64,000 bases of DNA from Paraglaciecola sp. (GTDB lineage Bacteria > Pseudomonadota > Gammaproteobacteria > Enterobacterales > Alteromonadaceae), in assembly GCF_030730205.1 (NCBI RefSeq), contig NZ_JANQVQ010000331.1:1-64000 (forward strand), in the 5' to 3' direction. The notes below the pieces were generated by a model. It saw nothing but the letters and a program-made list of their open reading frames with translations. It made no database searches and was not told the origin of the DNA. Of this stretch, positions 56,135-64,000 are shown piece after piece. A program made the translations under genes and the position numbers. Numbering within the stretch: position 1 is the stretch's first letter; each line of letters opens with the position of its first letter.

Positions 56135-56736
56135 GCTAACGCCTCCTCTAATTGCTTCACTGCAGCTGCAGTCATCAATACTTTCTCAAATGCAATAAGA
56201 CTTACTGGGTCAATGCCCTGAACATCACGTACGTCAACTTTATATAAGTTGCGAGCAGACAAGAATAAATTCTCATCAACTTCTGATGTCACAATAAGCA
56301 CATCTTTAAGTTCAAGAGCAGCTAATTTAGAAAGTAATTCTTTCGTCTTAGGGCTCTCAACTGAAAACTGTTCGACCACGATTAAACGGTCTTGACGTAC
56401 CAATTCAGACAAGATGCTTTGAATCGCACCACGGTACATCTTCTTGTTAACTTTTTGGCTATGATCTTGTGGCTTGGCAGCAAAAGCTACACCACCTGAA
56501 CGCCAAATTGGGCTACGGATTGTACCAGCACGGGCACGACCAGAACCTTTTTGTTTCCAAGGTTTTTTTCCACCACCGCGAACTTCAGAGCGTGTTTTTT
56601 GTGCTTTAGTACCCTGACGGGCGCCTGCACCGAATGCAACTACTACTTGATGTACTAGTGCTTCGTTAAATTCACGTCCAAAGGTTGCTTCGGATACTTC
56701 AAGAGCGCTTTGCGCATCTTTCAATACTAATTCCAT
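56131..56736 (-). CDS. rplD: 50S ribosomal protein L4, S10 operon autoregulator
   Basis: The ATG at 56736 gives 201 residues, as in E. coli; a GTG one codon upstream is the alternative start. [31 protein letters not shown] near 18 and [21 protein letters not shown] are typical (long conserved stretches). In E. coli, L4 binds the S10 leader and reduces transcription and translation. A matching leader is present here. Confidence 0.98.
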   Translation of the reverse strand: MELVLKDAQSALEVSEATFGREFNEALVHQVVVAFGAGARQGTKAQKTRSEVRGGGKKPWKQKGSGRARAGTIRSPIWRSGGVAFAAKPQDHSQKVNKKMYRGAIQSILSELVRQDRLIVVEQFSVESPKTKELLSKLAALELKDVLIVTSEVDENLFLSARNLYKVDVRDVQGIDPVSLIAFEKVLMTAAAVKQLEEALA

Positions 56737-56754
56737 CACTTAACTCCCCAGACG

Positions 56755-57393
56755 TTACGCTTTAACTGCAGCTTTAATGATGACATCGCCACCCGGAGCT
56801 CCAGGAACGTTACCTTTCACTAATAAAAGGTTGTTCTCTAGATCAACACGTACTACATCCAAAGACTGAACGGTGATGCGCTTGTTACCAAGCTGACCAG
56901 CCATTTTTTTGCCTTTGAAAACTTTACCTGGACTTTGGTTTTGACCAATTGAACCAGGTGCACGGTGAGACAAAGAGTTACCGTGTGAGTTACGTTGATG
57001 ACTGAAATTCCAGCGTTTAATAACACCAGCAAAACCTTTACCTTTTGAGGTACCCGCTACGTCAACTAATTTAGTTTCAGCAAACATTTCAACAGTTAAT
57101 TCACTGCCTACTTCAATGCCTTCGCCTTCATTAGCGTCTAAACGGAATTCCCACAAACCGCGACCAGCATCAACACCCGCTTTAGCAAAATGACCTGCTT
57201 GAGCTTTGTTAACGCGGCTAGCTTTTTTATCGCCAGCAGTTACTTGTAGCGCTTTATAACCGTCTGTTTCTTCAGTACGTAACTGAGTCACACGATTAGG
57301 AGTTGCTTCAATAACAGTCACAGGGATTGAAACGCCATCTTCAGTGAAGATGCGAGTCATACCTACTTTACGACCGATAAGACCAATCGCCAT
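56755..57393 (-). CDS. rplC: 50S ribosomal protein L3
   Basis: The 212-residue protein begins with [18 protein letters not shown] and has the [17 protein letters not shown] and [21 protein letters not shown] segments. The Gln in this loop is methylated in E. coli by PrmB. Confidence 0.98.
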   Translation of the reverse strand: MAIGLIGRKVGMTRIFTEDGVSIPVTVIEATPNRVTQLRTEETDGYKALQVTAGDKKASRVNKAQAGHFAKAGVDAGRGLWEFRLDANEGEGIEVGSELTVEMFAETKLVDVAGTSKGKGFAGVIKRWNFSHQRNSHGNSLSHRAPGSIGQNQSPGKVFKGKKMAGQLGNKRITVQSLDVVRVDLENNLLLVKGNVPGAPGGDVIIKAAVKA

Positions 57394-57410
57394 GTTAAAA
57401 CCCTCTCTTG

Positions 57411-57887
<477 letters not shown>

Positions 57888-57893
57888 GCGCGA

Positions 57894-57921
57894 ATTATAC
57901 ATGCGCTGATTTATTATGCAA
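57894..57921 (-). promoter_or_regulatory. Promoter of the S10 operon
   Basis: On the minus strand a perfect TATAAT (57894-57899) lies 16 bases behind a TTGCAT (57916-57921). Start would be near 57887. The -35 matches only half of the consensus; a strong alternative TTGACT further down at about 57855-57860 lacks a good -10. Confidence 0.65.
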
Positions 57922-58035
57922 TACCAATTAACAAAAATTGTAGTAATGATTGTGGCTATGATTCAGATCAAACTCTTCACCAGGTTACATACCTACAATG
58001 AGAACTTAAAGCAGGGGCTTTATGGTGGAGAAATA

Positions 58036-58308
58036 ATGAAAAATAAGCGTCTATTGTTATTATTAAAAATCTGCATGTTTACAGGAATGGGTTTAATTAC
58101 TCTAGGTCTGTATTTTCATTTATTCAACGACACTATCGAAACCATGGGGATCCGAGGAATTCTCATCAGTGCAGCATGTGTCGCTGTGGGCATGATATTA
58201 TCAATACCCACTAAAATGGTTCTGACCTTTATATTAGTCAATCGCGAAATTAAGCACGATTTAAAAGTCAAACAACTTCGCTCAAAACGGCAACGCACAA
58301 AAGCTTAA
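58036..58308 (+). CDS. Small two-span membrane protein
   Basis: The ATG at 58036 with GGAG 9 bases ahead gives 90 residues; a longer in-frame start at 57916 would run into the S10 promoter region and lacks a ribosome site. Two spans (about 9-27 and 40-59) are followed by a basic end (KVKQLRSKRQRTK). Unknown function; divergent from the S10 operon. Confidence 0.65.
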   Translation: MKNKRLLLLLKICMFTGMGLITLGLYFHLFNDTIETMGIRGILISAACVAVGMILSIPTKMVLTFILVNREIKHDLKVKQLRSKRQRTKA

Positions 58309-58509
58309 TGCAAAGTTGCAGGTCTCTGCACTCTGGTACTTGCCACATCTTTAACAGAGCTAAATCATCAAGCCTTACAGCGTCTTTGATATCTTAGTGT
58401 CAAAAGTGTTACTGCCTGATACCTATAGATAGTAAAAGCTATTTGCCTAAGATATTGGCTACGTTATAGTAGATGCTTGAATTAAAAAAGATTAAACATA
58501 AAAATAACG

Positions 58510-60732
58510 ATGACTAACCCTGACATTCACGCCGATAAACTGAAACATATTAACCAGCTCCTGGCGGCTCACCCATCGTTGATGGATGCCTATGGCAAGC
58601 TTGAGCCTTTCATTCTTGAGTTGTTTAATACCGAACGTATGAGTATTTTTCAACGTCGTCGCCAACATCAGGATTTAGTCGCACGTTTTAAAACAGGTAA
58701 AGAAACAAAAGAAATCAAGGTTCCTATTAGCCCCTTGTCTATTGCCGGGTATGTCGCACTGAGTCAAAGCCCACTACTTATTAACGACCCATATAGTAAA
58801 GAAGAACTTGCCGCTATCCACCAGCGCCTTAAATTCGCTGACCGTTTTGATAAAAACTCCACTTTTAAAACCCGAAATGTCATTTGCGTGCCCATACTTG
58901 ATTCGGGTGTATTGATGGGTGTTATGCAGATTATCAATAAAAAGGAAGGAGCCTTCGAACAAGCTGATCTGGATCTTGCTAATGCAGTGGCGGAGATAAT
59001 GGGCAAAAAGTTTCGCTATGAATTAGGGGGTACCAGTAAACCTTTTGATTATTTAGTGCATCGTAAACTCATCACTGAAGACCAATTAAGCAAAATTTGT
59101 GAAGCGAGTGGTGATAATCGACAAATTGTTCAACGCTTAACCTCTGAATATCGAATCCCAGACGAAGAATTAGGTAACGCTTTATCCGTGCACTTCCAAG
59201 TGCCATTTCTACCTTATTTACCCGACAAATATCATATGTTTCAAAGTGAGAGCCGACTTAACCTCTCGTATCTAAAACGTAACTTTGTCGCAGTGCTGGC
59301 AGACGTGGCTGAAAACCCCATTGTATTAATGGCTGAGCCCAATAATGCAGCCCTGCTAATGGAAATAGAAAGTGCACTGGGTATCGATAGCTATGAGATA
59401 TCAGTAAGTTTACCCAATATTGTATTGCAATATTTAGGTGAGGCTGTCGGTGGTGCAGGCCCGGGCGCTATGGATGAAATTCTCGATGAAATCAGTGGCA
59501 GTGCAGACGAGCTAGATGAAAGTACCGATGAAATGTCAGATGATGCGCCCGCAGTGGTGCGTTTGGTAAGCCGTGTTTTACATGATGCAAAACGACTGAA
59601 TGCTTCTGATATTCACATTGACCCTGAAAAGAACGCCCCCACTCGCGTCAGAATGCGTATAGACGGTGTATGTCGAGATATAACCCAAGTACCTGCCTCG
59701 CACCATAGCGCGGTAATTGCGCGTATCAAAATCATGTCCAATTTAAATATTGCCGAAAAACGGGTTCCACAGGATGGTAAATTATCCTTTCGCATGAGTG
59801 GCCAATTAATTGAAGTTCGGGTAGCAACCATTCCGACTGTGGCGGGTGAAGGCGTAGTTATGCGTATTCTTGCCTCTGGCGGCGCCCTACCCATTGGCAA
59901 AATGAATTTGTCTCCTAATAACTATGCCACCATAGAAACTATGGTTAAGAAACCCCATGGTATTTTGTTAGTGGTGGGCCCCACAGGTTCGGGTAAAACC
60001 ACCACACTGCACGCCATTCTTGGACACATTAATACGCCTGAGAAAAAAATCTGGACCGCAGAAGATCCGGTAGAAATAACCCAAGCTGGTCTGCAACAAG
60101 TACAAGTCAGTCCTAAAATTGGTTTCACCTTTGCTAACGCTTTGCGCGCTTTTTTGCGGGCCGACCCCGACGTAATTCTAATTGGTGAGATGCGGGACAA
60201 AGAAACTGCCCATGCGGGTATTGAAGCTTCACTGACCGGTCACTTGGTCTTTTCAACCTTGCACACTAACTCAGCACCAGAAACCATTACCCGTTTATTG
60301 GACTTAGGCCTTGACCCGGTAAACTTTTCAGATGCTTGTGTGGGCATTCTGGCTCAGCGTCTCGTGCGTACCATTTGCCCCAATTGTAAAGAGAAATATC
60401 CAGCCAGCGAAGTTGATACCGCCTTTATAAAACGCCAGTATGGCGAAGCTTATATTGCAGAATTGAACCTGCCGGAGCAAATCATGCTAACCCGTGGCAA
60501 AGGCTGTGATGAGTGTGGCAATACCGGTTATCGTGGACGTACTGGTGTCCATGAGTTATTAGCCATGACCGCCGAACTACGGGCACTGGTATATAAAGAA
60601 GCCTCAGTACATGAAATGAAAGCCCAAGCCATGAAAGACGGTATGCGCACTCTGACACAAGATGGCATATTAAAAGTGTTGAAAGGTGATACAGATATCG
60701 CGCAAGTACAGATTATTAGTGGTTTATCATAA
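58510..60732 (+). CDS. GspE/PulE/PilB-type secretion ATPase with N-terminal GAF domain
   Basis: The 740-residue protein has a GAF-like domain (about 15-175; VICVPILDSGVLMGVMQIIN), a MshEN/GspE_N-like part (about 180-310), an acidic linker, and the secretion ATPase domain: Walker A GPTGSGKTTT near 494, Asp box DPDVILIGEMRD, His box, and the CxxC zinc pair sets (CPNCKEK and CDECGNTGYRG). All active-site motifs seem intact. No other type II secretion or type IV pilus genes adjoin, so it is an orphan. A terminator follows. Confidence 0.9.
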   Translation: MTNPDIHADKLKHINQLLAAHPSLMDAYGKLEPFILELFNTERMSIFQRRRQHQDLVARFKTGKETKEIKVPISPLSIAGYVALSQSPLLINDPYSKEELAAIHQRLKFADRFDKNSTFKTRNVICVPILDSGVLMGVMQIINKKEGAFEQADLDLANAVAEIMGKKFRYELGGTSKPFDYLVHRKLITEDQLSKICEASGDNRQIVQRLTSEYRIPDEELGNALSVHFQVPFLPYLPDKYHMFQSESRLNLSYLKRNFVAVLADVAENPIVLMAEPNNAALLMEIESALGIDSYEISVSLPNIVLQYLGEAVGGAGPGAMDEILDEISGSADELDESTDEMSDDAPAVVRLVSRVLHDAKRLNASDIHIDPEKNAPTRVRMRIDGVCRDITQVPASHHSAVIARIKIMSNLNIAEKRVPQDGKLSFRMSGQLIEVRVATIPTVAGEGVVMRILASGGALPIGKMNLSPNNYATIETMVKKPHGILLVVGPTGSGKTTTLHAILGHINTPEKKIWTAEDPVEITQAGLQQVQVSPKIGFTFANALRAFLRADPDVILIGEMRDKETAHAGIEASLTGHLVFSTLHTNSAPETITRLLDLGLDPVNFSDACVGILAQRLVRTICPNCKEKYPASEVDTAFIKRQYGEAYIAELNLPEQIMLTRGKGCDECGNTGYRGRTGVHELLAMTAELRALVYKEASVHEMKAQAMKDGMRTLTQDGILKVLKGDTDIAQVQIISGLS

Positions 60733-60749
60733 TAGTTAGTGAATATCTG

Positions 60750-60775
60750 AACGCTCTATTTTGAGCGTTTTTTTT
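60750..60775 (+). terminator. Terminator of the secretion ATPase gene
   Basis: AACGCTC and GAGCGTT form a 7-base stem with a 6-base loop, ending in a run of eight T. Confidence 0.88.
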
Positions 60776-60909
60776 ACACTTTGCGTACACGCTTTTTTGC
60801 ATTGATATTAGTAAAGGTCGTACATCTTTATTAGACTCTCTAATCAGCTACGCTAGAGCAGTAAAAGTGCGTCAGCCATACTAAAAAATAAAATACGGCA
60901 GGAAAATCC

Positions 60910-63900
60910 ATGATTAAAATTAATACCACATTATTGGGCATGACCCTTGTTTGTGCTTTTGCGGCATGCAGCCACGTTTTTGCTGCCGAAGAAACAAAAG
61001 AAAAACCCAAATGGGATGTGCTTAACCCTCCCTTTCCTTTGCAAAGCTTACGCATTGAAACCGAACAAACGACATGGTCAAGCCTGGATATCACTCCAGA
61101 CGGTAAAACGATGGTGTTTGACATGTTGGGCGATTTATATGAAGTGCCCTTGTCTGGCGGTCAAGCCAAAGCCCTAACGCAAGATTTTGCGTGGAACATT
61201 CACCCAGCAGTTAGTCCTGATGGTAAGCACATTGCCTTTATTTCAGACAGAGGCGGTATTTCAAATCTTTGGGTAATGGATAAAGACGGAACAAACCTCA
61301 AACAACTCAGTAGTGAAAAGAACAATTTAATTCACTCACCTAAGTGGAGCCCTGACGGCGAATACATCGTCGTAACAAAAGGAATCATGTCTTCACGCAG
61401 TATTCCTGCAGGTGAGATCTGGCTTTATCATAAAAGTGGTGGTGACGGCTTAGCTTTAAAAGAGCGTGTGAATGGTAAAAAAGACCAAAAGAACATTGCT
61501 GATCCCGCATTTTCTGTTGATGGAAAATATGTGTATTTCACTCAAGATATCAGCGGTGGCAGCACATTTAGCTATAACCGAGATCCACTAAAGGGGCTTT
61601 TTGCTATTACCCGCTATGAGTTAGCCAACGGTGATGAAGAAACCTATATCAGTGGCACGGGCGGTGCAGTTGTGCCAACACCTTCGCCTGACGGAAAACA
61701 CATTGCTTTTATTCGACGTGTGCAAGAAAAAACCGTACTGTTCGTTAAAGAAATAAGCACCGGTATTGAGACCCCACTGTACTTCGATCTTGAAAGAGAC
61801 ATGCAAGAAGGGTTCGGGACAGAGGGCTACTTTGCCTATTTCGATTGGACTCCTGACTCGAAAAATATTGTATTTTGGACAGCAGGAAAGTTTCATCGTT
61901 TAGATGTGGAAGACGGTTCTGTAAATACGATTCCAGTCAAAGTAAACGCAGAGCTACATTATGCAGACGCTTTACGTTTTGATGTTGATGTGGCGCCCGA
62001 TACATTTAAGGTCAAAATGGCGCGCTGGACCCAACGCTCACAAGACGGCTCCACGTTGTTGTTTCAAGCCTTAGGTAAGCTGTACACCAAAGACATCAAA
62101 TCTGGCAAAATCAAACGCCTCACCAAACAAAACGAATACGATGAGCTTTACCCTCGCTACTCAAATGACGGAAAAAGCATTGTCTACACCACATGGAATG
62201 ATCAAAAGCTGGGAACTGTTCGCACAATCAGTGTTTCTGGTCGTAACGACAAAGTAGTCAGTACAACACCAGGTCACTATATAGAGCCGAGTTTCTCTAC
62301 TGACGATAAAATGATTACTTATCAAAAAGCCACTGGTGGTTATCTACTTAGCCCTAATTATTCAGTTGAACCTGGCGTTTACGTACTTGATTTAAAATCG
62401 GGCAAAAATATACGTGTCAGTCAATCAGGTTGGGCTCCACACTTTGCCGGAGATAATAGCCGTGTGTATCTGACCACCTCAGTTCCAGGCAGCAGTTATC
62501 CAGAAACACAATTAATCAGTGTTGATTTAAATGGGGAAGACAAACGAGAGCATTTATACGGTGCGGATAATGTGTCTGAATATCGTCTGTCTAATGACAA
62601 AAAGTGGGTTGCGTTTGTGAACCAATATAATGCTTATGTTGCTCCTTTTGTTGATACAGGTAAGCGAGTAAATATAGGCCCAAAATCTTCGGCTCTACCT
62701 GTTAAACAATTATCCAGTCATGCTGGTGAATACTTAACATGGCGGGCAGATAGCCAAGCAGTCAGTTGGTATCATGGTGCAAACTACTACGAGCGCGAAT
62801 TAAAAGATGCCTTTGATTTTATTGCGGGTGCACCTGAAACCCTTCCAGAGCCAGTCACTGAAGGTATTAGTGTGTCTTTTGAACAGCCAAGTGATAAACC
62901 TACTGGTTATAAAGCGATTGTGGGTGGCAATATCGTGACCATGCGAAACGCAAACAACGAGCAGGAAGTCATAGAAAATGGCGTTATCCTGATTAAGGAT
63001 AATCGCATCGAAAAAGTCGGTGGCGCAGATACGGTCAAAATACCTAAGGGTACGCTAATTGTTGACGCCAAAGGCAAAACAGTTGTGCCTGGACTGGTTG
63101 ACACCCATGCCCATGGCGCGCAGGGCAGCAATGAAATCATACCTCAACAAAATTGGGCGATGTATTCAAATGTCGCTTTTGGTGTCACCACCATTCACGA
63201 TCCTTCAAACGACACGACAGAGATATTTTCAGCAGCAGAATTACAAAAAGCTGGAAAAATCGTGGCACCACGAATTTATTCAACAGGTACTATTTTATAC
63301 GGCGCTGAGGCCTACGCTTACAAAGCCGTCATCAACACCTTAGAAGATGCGCTTTATCACGTGCAACGCCTCAAAGACACTGGCGCTATTTCAGTAAAAA
63401 GCTATAACCAACCTGCTCGCTCACAGCGTCAGCAAATTTTAGCTGCGGCAAAAGAGCTCGGTATGATGGTAGTACCTGAAGGCGGCGGTAAATTTCAGCA
63501 GAACATCAGTATGTTGGTGGATGGCCATACTGGACTTGAACACTCCTTACCTATCGCAACAGGCTACGGTGACTTAACGTCTTTATGGGCGGCAACTAAA
63601 TTTGGCTATACTCCCACGTTTGTCGTGTCTTATGGTGGCATGATGGGTGAAGAATACATGTACGATCGCAACGACGTATGGCTTAACCCCCGTTTGTTAC
63701 GCTATACACCAAGCTTTTTATTAGACGAACGTGCAATCGTAAGGCCCACAGCGCCAGATTCTCAATACAATCATCCTAGAGTGGCGGCCTATGCTAAAAC
63801 GCTACGAGATAAAGGTGTAAGCGTGCACATTGGTGCGCACGGTCAACGTGAGGGCTTAGCTGCGCACTGGGAACTCCAACTTATGACTCAAGGTGGCTTC

Positions 63901-64000
63901 ACCCCTTGGGAGGCATTGCGCGCGGCAACAATAGATGGCGCAACGCATTTAGGCATGGATAAACACATTGGTAGTATTGAAGAAGGCAAATTAGCTGATT
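60910..64000 (+). CDS. Amidohydrolase with TolB-like beta-propeller, partial at window end
   Basis: The frame is open from the ATG at 60910 to the window edge, over 1030 codons. A signal peptide (TLVCAFAACSHVFA, which could be a lipoprotein signal ending in FAAC) is followed by repeated TolB/WD40-like PD40 blades (SPDGKHIAFISD, SPKWSPDGEYI-type repeats) across about residues 45-600, and a metal-dependent amidohydrolase domain from about 665 on, with GLVDTHAHG (His-x-His), a Lys in SVKSYNQ, His in GHTGLEH, and HIGAHGQ. It is secreted and probably hydrolyses a cyclic amide or peptide-like substrate. The substrate is unknown. The last Asp-containing motif and the C-terminus are beyond the window. 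Confidence 0.88.
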   Translation, partial: MIKINTTLLGMTLVCAFAACSHVFAAEETKEKPKWDVLNPPFPLQSLRIETEQTTWSSLDITPDGKTMVFDMLGDLYEVPLSGGQAKALTQDFAWNIHPAVSPDGKHIAFISDRGGISNLWVMDKDGTNLKQLSSEKNNLIHSPKWSPDGEYIVVTKGIMSSRSIPAGEIWLYHKSGGDGLALKERVNGKKDQKNIADPAFSVDGKYVYFTQDISGGSTFSYNRDPLKGLFAITRYELANGDEETYISGTGGAVVPTPSPDGKHIAFIRRVQEKTVLFVKEISTGIETPLYFDLERDMQEGFGTEGYFAYFDWTPDSKNIVFWTAGKFHRLDVEDGSVNTIPVKVNAELHYADALRFDVDVAPDTFKVKMARWTQRSQDGSTLLFQALGKLYTKDIKSGKIKRLTKQNEYDELYPRYSNDGKSIVYTTWNDQKLGTVRTISVSGRNDKVVSTTPGHYIEPSFSTDDKMITYQKATGGYLLSPNYSVEPGVYVLDLKSGKNIRVSQSGWAPHFAGDNSRVYLTTSVPGSSYPETQLISVDLNGEDKREHLYGADNVSEYRLSNDKKWVAFVNQYNAYVAPFVDTGKRVNIGPKSSALPVKQLSSHAGEYLTWRADSQAVSWYHGANYYERELKDAFDFIAGAPETLPEPVTEGISVSFEQPSDKPTGYKAIVGGNIVTMRNANNEQEVIENGVILIKDNRIEKVGGADTVKIPKGTLIVDAKGKTVVPGLVDTHAHGAQGSNEIIPQQNWAMYSNVAFGVTTIHDPSNDTTEIFSAAELQKAGKIVAPRIYSTGTILYGAEAYAYKAVINTLEDALYHVQRLKDTGAISVKSYNQPARSQRQQILAAAKELGMMVVPEGGGKFQQNISMLVDGHTGLEHSLPIATGYGDLTSLWAATKFGYTPTFVVSYGGMMGEEYMYDRNDVWLNPRLLRYTPSFLLDERAIVRPTAPDSQYNHPRVAAYAKTLRDKGVSVHIGAHGQREGLAAHWELQLMTQGGFTPWEALRAATIDGATHLGMDKHIGSIEEGKLAD

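Overview
The window looks like chromosomal DNA of a marine gammaproteobacterium of the order Alteromonadales, probably an Alteromonas/Glaciecola/Paraglaciecola relative. This is inferred from the AT-leaning base composition, the housekeeping protein sequences, and neighbourhoods known from gammaproteobacteria: mtnN-btuF, tyrS-mepM-anmK, yiiD-dtd, metJ/metF, glnK-amtB and the S10 ribosomal operon. I see no tRNA or rRNA gene, CRISPR array, insertion sequence, integrase or phage block. Genes are densely packed, with many 1-4 base stop/start overlaps.

Layout. 0.4-2.3 kb: a PhnD-like binding protein overlapping a two-span membrane protein of unknown function. 2.5-5.3 kb: a uridine-kinase-like P-loop enzyme, a NupC nucleoside transporter and an Fe(II)/2-oxoglutarate oxygenase. 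5.4-7.8 kb: two tandem paralogous lipoproteins with a transglutaminase-like front and TPR back. 7.9-11.4 kb: mtnN, a CbiB-like membrane protein that has lost the enzyme's motifs, btuF, a small protein of unknown function and a DUF2721 protein. 11.4-16.9 kb: tyrS facing away from an M23 peptidase gene, anmK, an Lrp-type regulator and an aspartoacylase-like hydrolase. 16.9-19.5 kb: two tandem EAL-HDOD signalling proteins. 19.8-28.2 kb: rpoH, the yiiD-like/dtd/pip run, small envelope proteins, yihY, metF and metJ around an array of Met boxes, a GST, an HD hydrolase and a cytochrome c. 28.2-39.8 kb: selO, a large PAS-GGDEF-EAL sensor, ribA, a DUF3300 protein, pyrB, hemL, a class III nucleotide cyclase and a divergent Dyp-type peroxidase. 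40.0-43.2 kb: glnK-amtB behind a sigma-54-like promoter with two NtrC-like sites, a STAS-like protein and a TonB-like protein. 43.3-52.6 kb: the PBP1b gene, hrpB, thpR, purU, a phosphatase and several envelope proteins. 52.7-57.9 kb: the complete S10 operon, rpsJ to rpsQ, on the minus strand, with a leader of about 165 nt resembling the L4-controlled attenuator. 58.0-64.0 kb: a small membrane protein, an orphan GAF-linked secretion ATPase, and an amidohydrolase fused to a TolB-like propeller that runs off the window.

How parts work together. Nitrogen control (GlnK-AmtB), methionine control (MetJ over metF and itself), cobalamin uptake (BtuF) and ribosomal autoregulation (S10 leader) can each be read from genes plus cis sites. 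Cyclic-nucleotide signalling is well represented: one GGDEF-EAL protein, two EAL-HDOD proteins and one class III cyclase. No clear defence or otherwise unprecedented system was found. The most unusual items are the CbiB-like protein without catalytic motifs, the tandem transglutaminase-TPR lipoproteins, the EAL-HDOD pair in which one copy has lost its acidic residues, the Dyp peroxidase with an altered GXXDG motif, and the S10 operon cut off from the spc operon.
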